Below, one piece after another: positions 26,068-34,980 of a stretch of 64,000 bases of DNA. The notes beneath the pieces were generated by a model. It was given only the letters and a program-made list of their open reading frames with translations, searched no databases and was not told the DNA's origin. The number at the start of each line of letters is the position of its first letter. Position 1 is the first letter of the stretch. The position numbers were made by a program, and so were the translations under genes. The stretch is from Bosea sp. RAC05. Lineage in GTDB: Bacteria; Pseudomonadota; Alphaproteobacteria; Rhizobiales; Beijerinckiaceae. The DNA is taken from positions 1,722,001-1,786,000 of the forward strand of contig NZ_CP016464.1 of assembly GCF_001713455.1 (NCBI RefSeq), in the 5' to 3' direction.

Positions 26068-27048
26068 ATGGCGCGTCTCGTCACAAGGCTGACGCGGCAA
26101 CTCGGCATCGAGCACCCGGTGCTGTCGGCGCCGATGGCGCTGGCGGCGGGCGGCGCGCTCGCCGCCGCCGTCACCCGCGCCGGGGGCTTAGGGTTGATCG
26201 GCGGCGGCTATGGCGACGGCGACTGGCTCGAGCGGGAGTTCGCCCAGGCCGGCAACACCCGCACCGGCTGCGGCTTCATTACCTGGTCGCTGGCGAAGCA
26301 GCCGCACCTGCTGACGGCCGCGCTGGCGCATCGCCCTGCCGCGCTGATGCTCTCCTTCGGCGATCCCGCGCCCTTCGCCGCGGAGATCGCGGCGGCCGAG
26401 ATCCCGCTGATCTGCCAGTGCCAGTCGCTCGACCATGTTCGCCAGGCGCTCGATGCCGGGGCGGCGATCATCATCGCGCAGGGTGGCGAGGCCGGCGGCC
26501 ATGGCCATCGCCGCGCGACCTTCCCCTTCGTGCCGGAGGTTGCCGATCTGCTGGCCCGCGAGAGCCCCGAGACGCTGCTGCTCGCGGCGGGCGGCATCGC
26601 CGACGGCCGCGGCTTGGCGGCCTCGCTGATGCTGGGCGCTGACGGCGTGCTGGTCGGCACCCGCTTCTGGGCGAGCCGCGAGGCGCTGGTCCATGCCAGG
26701 CAGCAGGAGGCGGCTCTGGCGGCCACCGGCGACGGCACGGTTCGCACCTCGCTGCCCGACATCGCCCGCCGGCTCGACTGGCCGAAACCCTTCGACATCC
26801 GTGTCGCCGCCAATGCCTTCACCGCGCGCTGGGCCGGCCGCGACGAGGCGCTGAAGGCAGCGATCGAGCTGGAGGCACCGGCCTATCGCGACGCCTTCGC
26901 GGCCGGCGATCCCGACAACGCCGCCGTCATCGTCGGCGAGGCGGTGGGTCTGGTCGCCGATGTTCCGGGCGCCGGCGAGATCGTGACGCGCATGGTCGAC
27001 GAGGCGGCGGTGCTGCTGGGCGAGCGCGCGCGGAGCTTTCTGGGCTGA
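26068..27048 (+). CDS. Nitronate monooxygenase family protein (FMN)
   Basis: 326-residue TIM-barrel flavoprotein. Seen: IEHPVLSAPMALAAGGALAA (substrate/FMN entry), IIIAQGGEAGGHGHRR with the catalytic His, and LLAAGGIADGRGLAASLMLG then GADGVLVGTRF (phosphate-binding part). Members oxidise propionate-3-nitronate or other alkyl nitronates; many bacterial paralogues are NADH:quinone reductases. It starts 2 bp after the aminotransferase stop, hence co-translated. Confidence 0.88.
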   Translation: MARLVTRLTRQLGIEHPVLSAPMALAAGGALAAAVTRAGGLGLIGGGYGDGDWLEREFAQAGNTRTGCGFITWSLAKQPHLLTAALAHRPAALMLSFGDPAPFAAEIAAAEIPLICQCQSLDHVRQALDAGAAIIIAQGGEAGGHGHRRATFPFVPEVADLLARESPETLLLAAGGIADGRGLAASLMLGADGVLVGTRFWASREALVHARQQEAALAATGDGTVRTSLPDIARRLDWPKPFDIRVAANAFTARWAGRDEALKAAIELEAPAYRDAFAAGDPDNAAVIVGEAVGLVADVPGAGEIVTRMVDEAAVLLGERARSFLG

Positions 27049-27067
27049 AGCCGCAGCCCGTTGCCGG

Positions 27068-28594
27068 CTACCGCAGCAGCCGGACCGTCCCCGAGAGCTT
27101 GAGCCCGACGGCGAGCACCGCCGCATAGAGCAGGGCGGCGAGCACGCTCACTGACGCCACCGCGACGAGCCGCGGCTCATGCGGGAACCCGGCCGTCGCC
27201 GCGAGCAGGGCAGGGGCCGCGAAGCGGGCCGCGACGCCGGCGACGAGCGCCGCGCCGAGGGTGACCGCGACCAGCACCCCAAGCCGCGGATCCGGCTTCG
27301 CCCAGCCGCGCCGGATGCCGAGGACGAACAGGGTCGCGACATTGATCCAGGCGCCGGCCGCCGTCGCCAACGCCAGCCCGGCAGCGCCGAAATCGCGCCA
27401 CAACAAGAGCTTGAGCGCGACATTCGCGCCGATGGCGGCGAGCGAGACGAACATTGGCGTCGTCGTGTCGCCCCGCGCCTGGAAGGTCGAGACCTGGGTG
27501 CGGATCAGCACGATCGCCGGCAGCCCGACCGCATAGGCCAGCAGCACCGCGCCCGCCGCCTGGCTCGCCGCCGCATCAAAACGCCCGCGCTCGAACAGGG
27601 CCGAGACGATCAGTTCGGGGATCGCGAGGAAGGCCGCCGCGAAGGGCGCCGCCGCCACCACCGTCAGCGCGATCGCCCGGTTCTGGGCCCGGTCGGAGGC
27701 CGCCTCGTCGCCGGCCGCGATCAGGCGGCTCATCGTCGGCAGCAGCACCGTGCCGACACCGATCGCGATCACGCCGATCGGGAGCTGGTAGAGCCGCTCG
27801 GCATAGTACAGCGCCGCATAGGCGCCGGCCGGCAGCAGCGAGGCGATGATGGTGTCGGCGAAGAGCGCGATCTGCACCCCGGCCGAGCCGATCACCGCCG
27901 GGCCGAAGGCCTTGAAGAAGCTCTTCACATCGGCATCCAGCCGCGGCCGGGTCAGGGCAGCGGCGACGCCCGCGCGGCGCGCGGCGAAGGCGAGCAACAG
28001 CCATTCCAGCACGCCGGCCACCGCCATGCCCCAGGCCGCGGCATAGGCGGCGTTGGGGAACAGGAAGGCGACGGCGAGCGCTGCGACGAGGCAGAGATTC
28101 ATCAGGATCGGCGCCGCGGCAGCGGCCGCATAGCGGTCGACCGCATTGAGATTGGCCGAGAGCAGCGTCACCAGCGTGATGAAGAGCAGGTAGGGGAAGG
28201 TGATCCGCGTCAGCGCGACCGCCAGGTCGAAGCGCTGCGGATCATTCGCGAAGCCCGGCGCCAGCAGGCGCACGATCTCGGGCATGAAGGGCAGGGCGAT
28301 CGCCACCAGCACGAGCTGGACGATCAGGTTCAGGCTGAAGACGCGGTTGGAGAACAGCGCGGCCGCCGCCTCGCCGCCCTGCTGGCGAATGCGGGCATAG
28401 GCCGGGATATAGGCCTGGTTGACCGCACCCTCGCCGAAGATCGCCCGGAAATGGTTGGGCAGCCGCAGCGCCACCGAGAACGCGTCCATCAGCGCGCCGG
28501 CGCCCAGCACGGCCGCCAGCACGATATCGCGCACGAAGCCCGAAAGCCGCGAGAGCAGGGTGAAGCCGCCGACGGAGAGGATTTTCTTGAACAT
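27068..28594 (-). CDS. murJ: Lipid II flippase MurJ
   Basis: 508 residues, about 14 membrane helices, MOP/MVF superfamily. The start MFKKILSVGGFTLLSRLSGF and RDIVLAAVLGAGALMDAFSV are characteristic, followed by FRAIFGEGAVNQAYIP. MurJ flips lipid-linked peptidoglycan precursor across the inner membrane. ATG at 28594 has GGAG 6 nt upstream. Its 3' end converges on the nitronate monooxygenase gene. It lies downstream of the GtrB-like gene on the same strand, with a palindromic repeat between them. Confidence 0.95.
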   Translation of the reverse strand: MFKKILSVGGFTLLSRLSGFVRDIVLAAVLGAGALMDAFSVALRLPNHFRAIFGEGAVNQAYIPAYARIRQQGGEAAAALFSNRVFSLNLIVQLVLVAIALPFMPEIVRLLAPGFANDPQRFDLAVALTRITFPYLLFITLVTLLSANLNAVDRYAAAAAAPILMNLCLVAALAVAFLFPNAAYAAAWGMAVAGVLEWLLLAFAARRAGVAAALTRPRLDADVKSFFKAFGPAVIGSAGVQIALFADTIIASLLPAGAYAALYYAERLYQLPIGVIAIGVGTVLLPTMSRLIAAGDEAASDRAQNRAIALTVVAAAPFAAAFLAIPELIVSALFERGRFDAAASQAAGAVLLAYAVGLPAIVLIRTQVSTFQARGDTTTPMFVSLAAIGANVALKLLLWRDFGAAGLALATAAGAWINVATLFVLGIRRGWAKPDPRLGVLVAVTLGAALVAGVAARFAAPALLAATAGFPHEPRLVAVASVSVLAALLYAAVLAVGLKLSGTVRLLR

Positions 28595-28620
28595 CGCGGC
28601 TCCGGGGCTGTCGTCGTCAG

Positions 28621-28662
28621 CCCTCATCCTGAGGAGCCGCATAGCGGCGTCTCGAAGGATGG
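28621..28662. repeat. Palindromic repeat of rhizobial type
   Basis: The left arm with CATCCTGAGGAGCCGC and right arm GCGGCGTCTCGAAGGATG form an imperfect hairpin with apex ATA. From memory, elements of this exact type are scattered in many Bradyrhizobiaceae/Bosea genomes. It lies in the 112-bp gap between the GtrB-like gene and murJ, and only one copy was noticed here. Confidence 0.55.
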
Positions 28663-28706
28663 TCCAGTGCGGCGCCACGGGCTCACCGTCATGGCGAGCG
28701 CAGCGT

Positions 28707-29741
28707 CTACCGGATCAGCGGCGGCAGCGCGTCGCCGCGCGGATGGTCGACCGTGCGTGCATCGAAGCCGACGCGCTCTCCGATCAGGTAGAGCGGCCGG
28801 CGCTTCACCTCCGCGAAGATGCGCCCGACATATTCGCCGATCATCCCCAGCGAGACGAGCTGGATGCCGGAAAAGAACATGATCGAGACGATCAGCGAGG
28901 GAAAGCCGGGCAGGTCGGTGCCGAAGAACAGCGTGCGCAGCACGAAGAACAGCGCCGTCATCGCCGCCATCACGGCGATGACGACGCCGGCCCAGGTCGC
29001 GATCTTGAGCGGCACGGTCGAGAAGGACGACAGCCCGTCGAAGGCGAAGGAGAACAGCTTGCGGTAGCGGAATTTCGAGACGCCGTGCTCGCGCTCGGCG
29101 ACGTCGAAGGAGACCCCCGTCGAGCGGAAACCGACCCAGGCGTACAAGCCCTTCGAGAAGCGCGCCCGCTCCGGCAGCGCCCGCAGCGCATCGACCACCT
29201 TGCGGTCGAGCAGGCGGAAATCGCCAGCGCCTTCCGGCAGCTCGGTTTCGCCGAAGCGGGCGAAGAGCCGGTAGAAGGCCTTGGCGAAATTGCGCTTCAG
29301 CCGGGTTTCGCCGTCGCGGTCCGAGCGCTGGCCATAGACGTTGAGATAGCCCTCGCGCCACTTCTCCAGGAAGAGCAGGATCGTCTCCGGAGGATGCTGG
29401 AGATCGGCGTCCATGATCACCACCGCATCGCCCGAGGCATGGTCGAGCCCCGCCGCGATCGCGATCTCCTTGCCGAAATTGCGGCTGAACGAGACCGCGC
29501 TGACGCGCCGGTCCTGGCTCGCCAGCAGGCGCAGCACCGCCAGCGTCCCGTCCCGGCTGCCGTCGTCGACGCAGACCAGCTCCCAGGAGGTCACCGCGCC
29601 GTCGAGCACCTGTTTCAGCCGCTCGAACAACAGCGGCAGATTCTCGGCCTCGTTATGGACGGGAACGACGATCGAGAGCTCCGGCCGGCTGGAGTGGCCG
29701 CGCGGTGCGGGCGAAGCGGAAGGGGGCTGCATCTCGGACAC
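28707..29741 (-). CDS. GtrB/DPM1-like family 2 glycosyltransferase
   Basis: 344 residues. The GT2 domain has LSIVVPVHNEAENLPLLFER, CVDDGSRDGT, MDADLQHPPE (metal-binding DxD) and AKAFYRLFARFGETELPEGA. Two C-terminal membrane helices (about 230-300) match GtrB/ArnC-type enzymes that load a sugar onto undecaprenyl phosphate. The start is a GTG at 29741 (GAGAGG 8 nt upstream) or the ATG at 29732. It is divergently placed from a YdjC/HpnK deacetylase, whose family often acts on the sugar products of such enzymes. Confidence 0.9.
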   Translation of the reverse strand: MSEMQPPSASPAPRGHSSRPELSIVVPVHNEAENLPLLFERLKQVLDGAVTSWELVCVDDGSRDGTLAVLRLLASQDRRVSAVSFSRNFGKEIAIAAGLDHASGDAVVIMDADLQHPPETILLFLEKWREGYLNVYGQRSDRDGETRLKRNFAKAFYRLFARFGETELPEGAGDFRLLDRKVVDALRALPERARFSKGLYAWVGFRSTGVSFDVAEREHGVSKFRYRKLFSFAFDGLSSFSTVPLKIATWAGVVIAVMAAMTALFFVLRTLFFGTDLPGFPSLIVSIMFFSGIQLVSLGMIGEYVGRIFAEVKRRPLYLIGERVGFDARTVDHPRGDALPPLIR

Positions 29742-29878
29742 GCGGTTGACCTCTCGGCGGCTTCGCCGGCGCGGTCCCTTCGATGCCGGACGATGCCGGA
29801 TGACGGGGCCTGTGCGGAACCGTAAAGCTTGCGGGCGCTCTTAGCGCAAGGCGCCTGAACAGAGGACAACAAACCGGC

Positions 29879-30706
29879 ATGGCGAGCGGATTTGTTTTAT
29901 GCGCCGACGATTTCGCCCTGACCGACGGGGTCAGCCGCTCGATCCTGGCGCTGCTCGAAGCCGGCAGGCTTTCGGCGGCCGGCGCGATGACCAACCGTCC
30001 GCATTGGCGCGGCTTCGCGGCGGCGTTCGGCGCGCTCGCCGACAAGGCCGATCTCGGCCTGCACCTCAACCTGACCTGCACCGCCCCGCTCGGCGCGATG
30101 CCGCGGCTGGCGCCGGGCGGCGAACTGCCCGCGCTGCGCGATCTCGCCCGTGCGGCCGCCACCTCGCCGACGGCCCGGCACGAGATCGCCGCGGAGATCG
30201 CCCGACAGCTCGACGCCTTCGAGGATGGGCTCGGCCGCCCTCCGGACTTCATCGACGGGCACCAGCACGTCCATGTCCTGCCGGGCGTGCGCGGCGCGCT
30301 GCTCGACGCCGTGTCGAAGCGCTATCCGAAGGGCAGTCTCTATTTGCGCGATCCGCATGACTCGCCGGTCGCGATCCGCGCGCGCGGCGTCGCCGTCGGC
30401 AAGGCCCTGACCATCTCCGCCCTGGCGCTGGGGTTCCGGCACGCGGCGCTGCGGCGCGGCTTCCCCATCAATCGCGGCTTCTCCGGCGTCGCTCCCTTCG
30501 ATCCGGCACGGGACTTCGCCGCCGACCTGCAGCGATTCCTGCTGCGACCCGGTCCCGCGCATCTGGTGATGTGCCATCCGGGCTTCGTCGACGACGAGTT
30601 GGTGCGGCTCGATCCGGTCGTGGCGACGCGGCCGGTCGAGCATGCGGCGCTGATGGCCTTCGAGCCGCAGGGACTGACGATGGTCCGCTTCGCCGGCCTC
30701 GCCTGA
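29879..30706 (+). CDS. ChbG/HpnK family deacetylase (YdjC)
   Basis: 275 residues. Metal-binding elements of the family are seen in order: CADDFALTDGVSRSI (Asp), GLHLNLT (His) and IDGHQHVHVLPGVR (His pair), with MCHPGFVDDE near the C-terminus. Relatives remove acetyl groups from N-acetylated sugars: diacetylchitobiose (ChbG) or hopanoid-linked GlcNAc (HpnK). The substrate here is open. ATG at 29879 with GAGGA upstream. Divergent from the GtrB-like gene, so both may serve one glycolipid pathway. Confidence 0.88.
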   Translation: MASGFVLCADDFALTDGVSRSILALLEAGRLSAAGAMTNRPHWRGFAAAFGALADKADLGLHLNLTCTAPLGAMPRLAPGGELPALRDLARAAATSPTARHEIAAEIARQLDAFEDGLGRPPDFIDGHQHVHVLPGVRGALLDAVSKRYPKGSLYLRDPHDSPVAIRARGVAVGKALTISALALGFRHAALRRGFPINRGFSGVAPFDPARDFAADLQRFLLRPGPAHLVMCHPGFVDDELVRLDPVVATRPVEHAALMAFEPQGLTMVRFAGLA

Positions 30707-30811
30707 GCGGCTGCGCAAGCCATTCCTTAACCAAGCGGTTGCTACACTCCCGTCGGGTTGTTTCGGTGGCCTTTGCAGCCAGTCGGGACGCATGCGAGGA
30801 CTGTGCCGGCC

Positions 30812-32506
30812 ATGATGTCGTTCAAGCGAGCGGGGACCACCGAAACCGCCGCGCAGACACTCGCCCCGGCCCGTCGCTGGGGCCGTTCGCTCAGCAGCCA
30901 GATCGCCGCCGCCGCTGTGGCCATCGTGGCGGCTGCCATCATGCTCGTGGTCTTCGCCGCAGCCCGCTACAACGACGCCAAGACACGCGACGACCTCGAG
31001 CAGAAGATGAAGTCGCTGGTGCTGATGGTGGTCAACGCCTCGCCCTCGCTGATCCTGGCGCGCGACACCAACACGCTCGGCTACATTCTGGGGTCGCTCC
31101 AGCGCGACCCCGATTTCGAAGCGGGCTTCATCGCCGACGATCTCTCCGCCCTGGCGAGCGCCGGTCGCAACGAGGAGGCCAGGCTCGCCCTGACGCCACG
31201 CGTGGTGACGGCCCTGCTGAAGCGCGATCCCTGGGAAATCCTGAAGGACACCGATTCGGTCGAGGTCGAGGACGACACCTACGTCACCAAGCTGCATGTC
31301 GTGCGCGTCGGCGGGCACCGCAAGCAGATCGGCTATGTCGCCCTGCGCTTCGACAAGTCGCGTCTGCTCGAACGCGCCGGCTTCGAGCAGACGGCGACCA
31401 TCGCCTTCGGCATCCTGATCCTGCTCGTGCTCGGGCCGCTGCTCTGGTTCTCGCTGTCGCGGACGATGAAGCCGCTGCGCAACATGACGAAGGCGATCGT
31501 CAGCATCTCGGACGGGCAGCTCGACACCCCGATCGATGCCCTGGCGCGCCGCGACGAGATCGGCGCCATCGCCCATGCGCTGGGCGTGCTCAAGCTGCGG
31601 CTGGCCGAGCGGGCGGCCCTGCAGGAAAGACAGCATGTCAGCGAAGCCGAGCGCCGGCTGCACCAGCAGCGAGTTGATGAGGCGATCGGGCTGTTCCGCG
31701 GCGAGGTCGGCGTCGCGCTCGAGGCCTTCAAGAGCAATGCGGACCGGATGAGCGAGGCCTCCGACGGTCTCGCCCGCGTCGCCGCCGAATCCTCGGGGCG
31801 CGCCGCGCGCGCCGCCCAGAACGCCCATGGAGCCTCGGGCAATGTCGAGAGCGCCGCCCAGGCGGCCGAGGAGATGGGCGCAGCCATTCGCGAGGTCGAG
31901 TTCCAGATCCGGCGCGTGCGGACCGAGATCGTCGAGGCGGCCTCGATCTCGCGCGAGACCGCGGGTTCGGTGCGCGCGCTCGACGAGACCGCGCGCGCCA
32001 TCGGCGAGGTCGTCAACCTGATCCGCGACATCGCCGCCCAGACCAACCTGCTCGCCCTCAATGCCACCATCGAGGCAGCGCGGGCCGGCGAGGCGGGGCG
32101 CGGCTTCGCCGTCGTCGCCTCGGAGGTGAAGAGCCTGGCATCCCAGACCGCCGACGCGACCGATCGCATCGTCGCGCAGGTGGGGGCCATCCAGAGCGCC
32201 ACCGGCCAGGTGGTCGGATCGATCCAGACCATCGCCGACCGCATGAATGCGATCGAGAACTTCGCCAATTCGGTCGCGGTCTCGATCGAACAGCAGGCGA
32301 TCGCCACCGGCGAGATCGCCTCGGGCGTCGCGATGGCGAGTTCGTCCGCGCTCTCGGTCTCGAGCGACCTCAGCGTCCTCGCCGATTCGGTCGAGGAGAC
32401 CGGGCGCTCGGCCGAGGAGGTGCGCGGCGCCGCCGGCGAGGTCGCCGCCCAGGCGCTGCGGCTGCGCACGACGGTCGACCAGTTCCTGCAGAGTGTCGCC
32501 GCCTGA
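30812..32506 (+). CDS. Methyl-accepting chemotaxis protein
   Basis: 564 residues. TM1 about 28-50, a short periplasmic part of about 140 residues, TM2 about 196-216, HAMP, then a cytoplasmic signalling coiled coil with the hairpin tip [20 protein letters not shown] and [20 protein letters not shown], which bind CheA/CheW. It senses an unknown ligand and controls the chemotaxis kinase. ATG at 30812 is chosen; a TTG at 30758 is in frame. No C-terminal pentapeptide tether for CheR is visible. Terminator at 32544-32572. Confidence 0.93.
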   Translation: MMSFKRAGTTETAAQTLAPARRWGRSLSSQIAAAAVAIVAAAIMLVVFAAARYNDAKTRDDLEQKMKSLVLMVVNASPSLILARDTNTLGYILGSLQRDPDFEAGFIADDLSALASAGRNEEARLALTPRVVTALLKRDPWEILKDTDSVEVEDDTYVTKLHVVRVGGHRKQIGYVALRFDKSRLLERAGFEQTATIAFGILILLVLGPLLWFSLSRTMKPLRNMTKAIVSISDGQLDTPIDALARRDEIGAIAHALGVLKLRLAERAALQERQHVSEAERRLHQQRVDEAIGLFRGEVGVALEAFKSNADRMSEASDGLARVAAESSGRAARAAQNAHGASGNVESAAQAAEEMGAAIREVEFQIRRVRTEIVEAASISRETAGSVRALDETARAIGEVVNLIRDIAAQTNLLALNATIEAARAGEAGRGFAVVASEVKSLASQTADATDRIVAQVGAIQSATGQVVGSIQTIADRMNAIENFANSVAVSIEQQAIATGEIASGVAMASSSALSVSSDLSVLADSVEETGRSAEEVRGAAGEVAAQALRLRTTVDQFLQSVAA

Positions 32507-32543
32507 GCGTCGCCCAAGCGTTTCCGATCGTCTCTGCGGACAC

Positions 32544-32572
32544 AAAAAAACGGGGCCTCGCGGCCCCGTTTC
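32544..32572 (-). terminator. Intrinsic terminator for sodB, probably bidirectional
   Basis: ACGGGGCC (32550-32557), loop TCGC, GGCCCCGT (32562-32569). On the reverse strand the stem is followed by a run of seven T, directed at the sodB transcript. On the plus strand only TT follows, so it stops the chemoreceptor mRNA less well. Confidence 0.88.
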
Positions 32573-32591
32573 GCATTGATCCGGCGAAGGC

Positions 32592-33194
32592 TCAGGCCTT
32601 GGCGGCGGCGTCGTACATCTCGGCCACATACTCCCAGTTCACCAGGCTCTCGAGGAAGGCCTTGAGGTAGTCGGGGCGGCGGTTGCGGTAGTCGATATAG
32701 TAGGAGTGCTCCCAGACGTCGCAGCCGAGAATGGGGCTGGCGCCGTTGACCAGCGGGCTCTCGCCATTGGGGGATTTGGAGACGGCGATCTTGCCGCCCT
32801 TGACCTCGAGCCAGGCCCAGCCCGAGCCGAACTGGCCGACGCCGGCGGCGACGAAGTCTTCCTTCATCTTCTCGACGGAGCCGAAGGAGTCGACGATCGC
32901 CTTCTCCAGCGCGCCGGGGATCTTGCCGCCGCCATTGGGCTTCATCCACTTCCAGAAGTGGAGGTGGTTGTAGTGCTGGCCGGCATTGTTGAACACGGCC
33001 GCGTTCTTGCCGTGCGAGGCCTTGACGATCTCCTCGAGCGACTTGCCCTCGAATTCCGTGCCCTTGATCGCGTTGTTGCCGTTGTTGACATAGGCGAGGT
33101 GGTGCTTGTCGTGGTGGAACTCCAGCGTCTCCTTCGACATGAAGGGCTGCAGCGCGTCATGGGCGTAGGGCAGGTCGGGAAGGGTGAAGGTCAT
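32592..33194 (-). CDS. sodB: Superoxide dismutase, Fe/Mn family
   Basis: 200 residues. Metal ligands are visible: His in EFHHDKHHLAYVNN, His in FNNAGQHYNHLHFW, and Asp/His in LGCDVWEHSYYIDY. It converts superoxide to oxygen and peroxide in the cytoplasm. The AGQHYNH context favours iron or cambialistic use, but the metal cannot be settled from sequence alone. Full length, with a dedicated terminator downstream. Confidence 0.96.
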   Translation of the reverse strand: MTFTLPDLPYAHDALQPFMSKETLEFHHDKHHLAYVNNGNNAIKGTEFEGKSLEEIVKASHGKNAAVFNNAGQHYNHLHFWKWMKPNGGGKIPGALEKAIVDSFGSVEKMKEDFVAAGVGQFGSGWAWLEVKGGKIAVSKSPNGESPLVNGASPILGCDVWEHSYYIDYRNRRPDYLKAFLESLVNWEYVAEMYDAAAKA

Positions 33195-33528
33195 GGGGGC
33201 CTCTCCGTGGCTGGCAAATCGCGTGGACTGAGAATGGCTTGCCGCCAGGCGGCCTGGGCAGGGTGGTCCCCGGTGAGGGCGCCCGCCATTCGCCTCGTTA
33301 GTTAAGCCTCCGCCGCCTCCCCGGCAACCGCCGCCCCTGCGGAACCGGCCCGCCGCGCCCTGCGCCTTTGCGCCTCACTCCCGCCTGAATCGGCGCGCTT
33401 AGCGAAGGCCGGAATTGAAACGCTCTCTTATTCAATACGTTACATGATGGCAGCATCGGCCGGTCGCTGAACGACCGGATCAACGAATTGCCGGAATTGC
33501 TTTCGGGCACTGTGCCGAGGACGCGTCT
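33195..33528. other. Divergent intergenic region between sodB and the linker-rich membrane protein
   Basis: 334 bp without a credible gene. It should hold the sodB promoter on the reverse strand and the promoter for 33529. A locally AT-rich patch (about 33410-33450) may be the promoter area. No specific operator was recognised. Confidence 0.5.
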
Positions 33529-34962
33529 TTGATCATTTTCTTCATCCTGCTGGGGCTCGGCTTCGTTGGCGGCGGCGCGGTCGCGATCGTCGATGGCCTG
33601 CCCTACATGGTCCTCGAGCGTGGCTTCACCCAGGTCATCATCGGCACGGTGGTGGCCGTGGCGGGCGTGATCCTGCTCGCTCTCGCCTGGGTTCTCGTCG
33701 AGATGAAGCGCCTGAAGTGCAGCCTCTCCAATGCCGCGATGGCAATGTCGCTGGCCTCGATGGCGAGTGGGGCGACGGCGGCGCCGGACCAGGCCACCGC
33801 AAAGCTGCAGGCCGCAGCCGACGGGATGGGGGTGGCGGTGCCGGGTCTGGCGGCTGCCGGAGCCCTCGCAGCGGCCGGCATCGCGGTGGCGCAGCCCGCC
33901 GCCCCCGAATCGCCAGAGACGCCGCCGGAGGCCCCGGCGCATCCCGATCTCTTCAGCGCCGAGCTGTCGAAGGTGTTCGCCGAGCCGATGCCGGCCTCTC
34001 CGGATGACGCCGACACCGCTCGGGCGCGACTGGACGCGCTGCCGACCTTCGACCCGTTCCAAGCGATGGGGCAGCACAGCGCCCCCGAGCCGGCCGTTCC
34101 GGCGGTGAGCGCGGAGGCGGAGCCCGCTGCCATCCTCCCGCCCGTGCCGGAGCAGGTCCCGGAGGCCGAGGCGCCGGCGGACGACGCTGCGATTCGCGCG
34201 GACGAAGACGCGGCCGAGACACAGGCGCAGACCGCGTCCGAACCGGAGCCGGCCGCGACGGAGGGGCCCGAGCCCGCAGAGGCGCAGGCCGAGATGCCGG
34301 CTCCGCCGCCCGTGGCCTCCGACATCGACGATCCGCTGACCCCCGACGCCCCCACCGTGGGGCTGCGCGACGTGCGCGACGACGAGTTCGACCGGCTGCG
34401 CGAGAGCCTGGCCGATCTGGGGCTCGGCACGCGTCCCCTGGGCGGGCGGATCGAACCCTCGTTCGAGGGCGCCCCCGGTCCGGTTGCCGGCCGGCTGGAC
34501 GATCTCGCGGCTGCGTCGAGCTGGATGGAGCCGGCGCTCGGCCGCCGGGCGAATTGGCCCGAGCCGCCGGAGGCCCCGGGGCTTCCGCCGGAGCGTGAAG
34601 CCGCACCGGCCGATGTGTCGCAGCCGTCCTGGCCGGTGCTCGATGCCGCGGACCGTCCCGTGCCGGCCTGGCCGCCGCAGACGCATTCCGCGCCGGAGCC
34701 GCACCTCGACGAGGCGGAGGTCCCGCCCGCCGAACCGGCGGCCCCCGCGCCGACCCAGCCGGCCGAGCCGGAGCCCGCCGAACTGCCGCCCGCAGCCTCC
34801 GACGAAGGCATCGTCGGGGCCTATCAGGTCGGCGAGGCGCATTTCACCATCTATGCCGACGGCTCGATCCAGGCCCGCACCCCCGATGGCGATTACAGCT
34901 TCGCCTCGATGGACGAGCTCAAGATCTATCTCGCCAGCGAGAAGACCCGGCTCGGCAGCTGA
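33529..34962 (+). CDS. Membrane-anchored protein with long Pro/Ala/Glu linker
   Basis: 477 residues. Two N-terminal membrane helices (about 2-22 and 36-58), then roughly 340 residues of Pro/Ala/Glu-rich, probably disordered sequence. A conserved-looking C-terminal unit of about 50 residues follows (GAYQVGEAHFTIYADGSIQA, then DGDYSFASMDELKIYL). The start is TTG at 33529 with GAGG 8 nt upstream. With both helices N-terminal, the tail most likely faces the cytoplasm. No family recognised; the short C-terminal domain may be the functional part. Confidence 0.72.
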   Translation: MIIFFILLGLGFVGGGAVAIVDGLPYMVLERGFTQVIIGTVVAVAGVILLALAWVLVEMKRLKCSLSNAAMAMSLASMASGATAAPDQATAKLQAAADGMGVAVPGLAAAGALAAAGIAVAQPAAPESPETPPEAPAHPDLFSAELSKVFAEPMPASPDDADTARARLDALPTFDPFQAMGQHSAPEPAVPAVSAEAEPAAILPPVPEQVPEAEAPADDAAIRADEDAAETQAQTASEPEPAATEGPEPAEAQAEMPAPPPVASDIDDPLTPDAPTVGLRDVRDDEFDRLRESLADLGLGTRPLGGRIEPSFEGAPGPVAGRLDDLAAASSWMEPALGRRANWPEPPEAPGLPPEREAAPADVSQPSWPVLDAADRPVPAWPPQTHSAPEPHLDEAEVPPAEPAAPAPTQPAEPEPAELPPAASDEGIVGAYQVGEAHFTIYADGSIQARTPDGDYSFASMDELKIYLASEKTRLGS

Positions 34963-34980
34963 CCGAGCCCGCCTCCGGGC

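Noticed and set aside
29897..32629. Reverse-strand open frame of 910 codons
   Set aside because: Antisense to the deacetylase and chemoreceptor genes, which carry diagnostic motifs.
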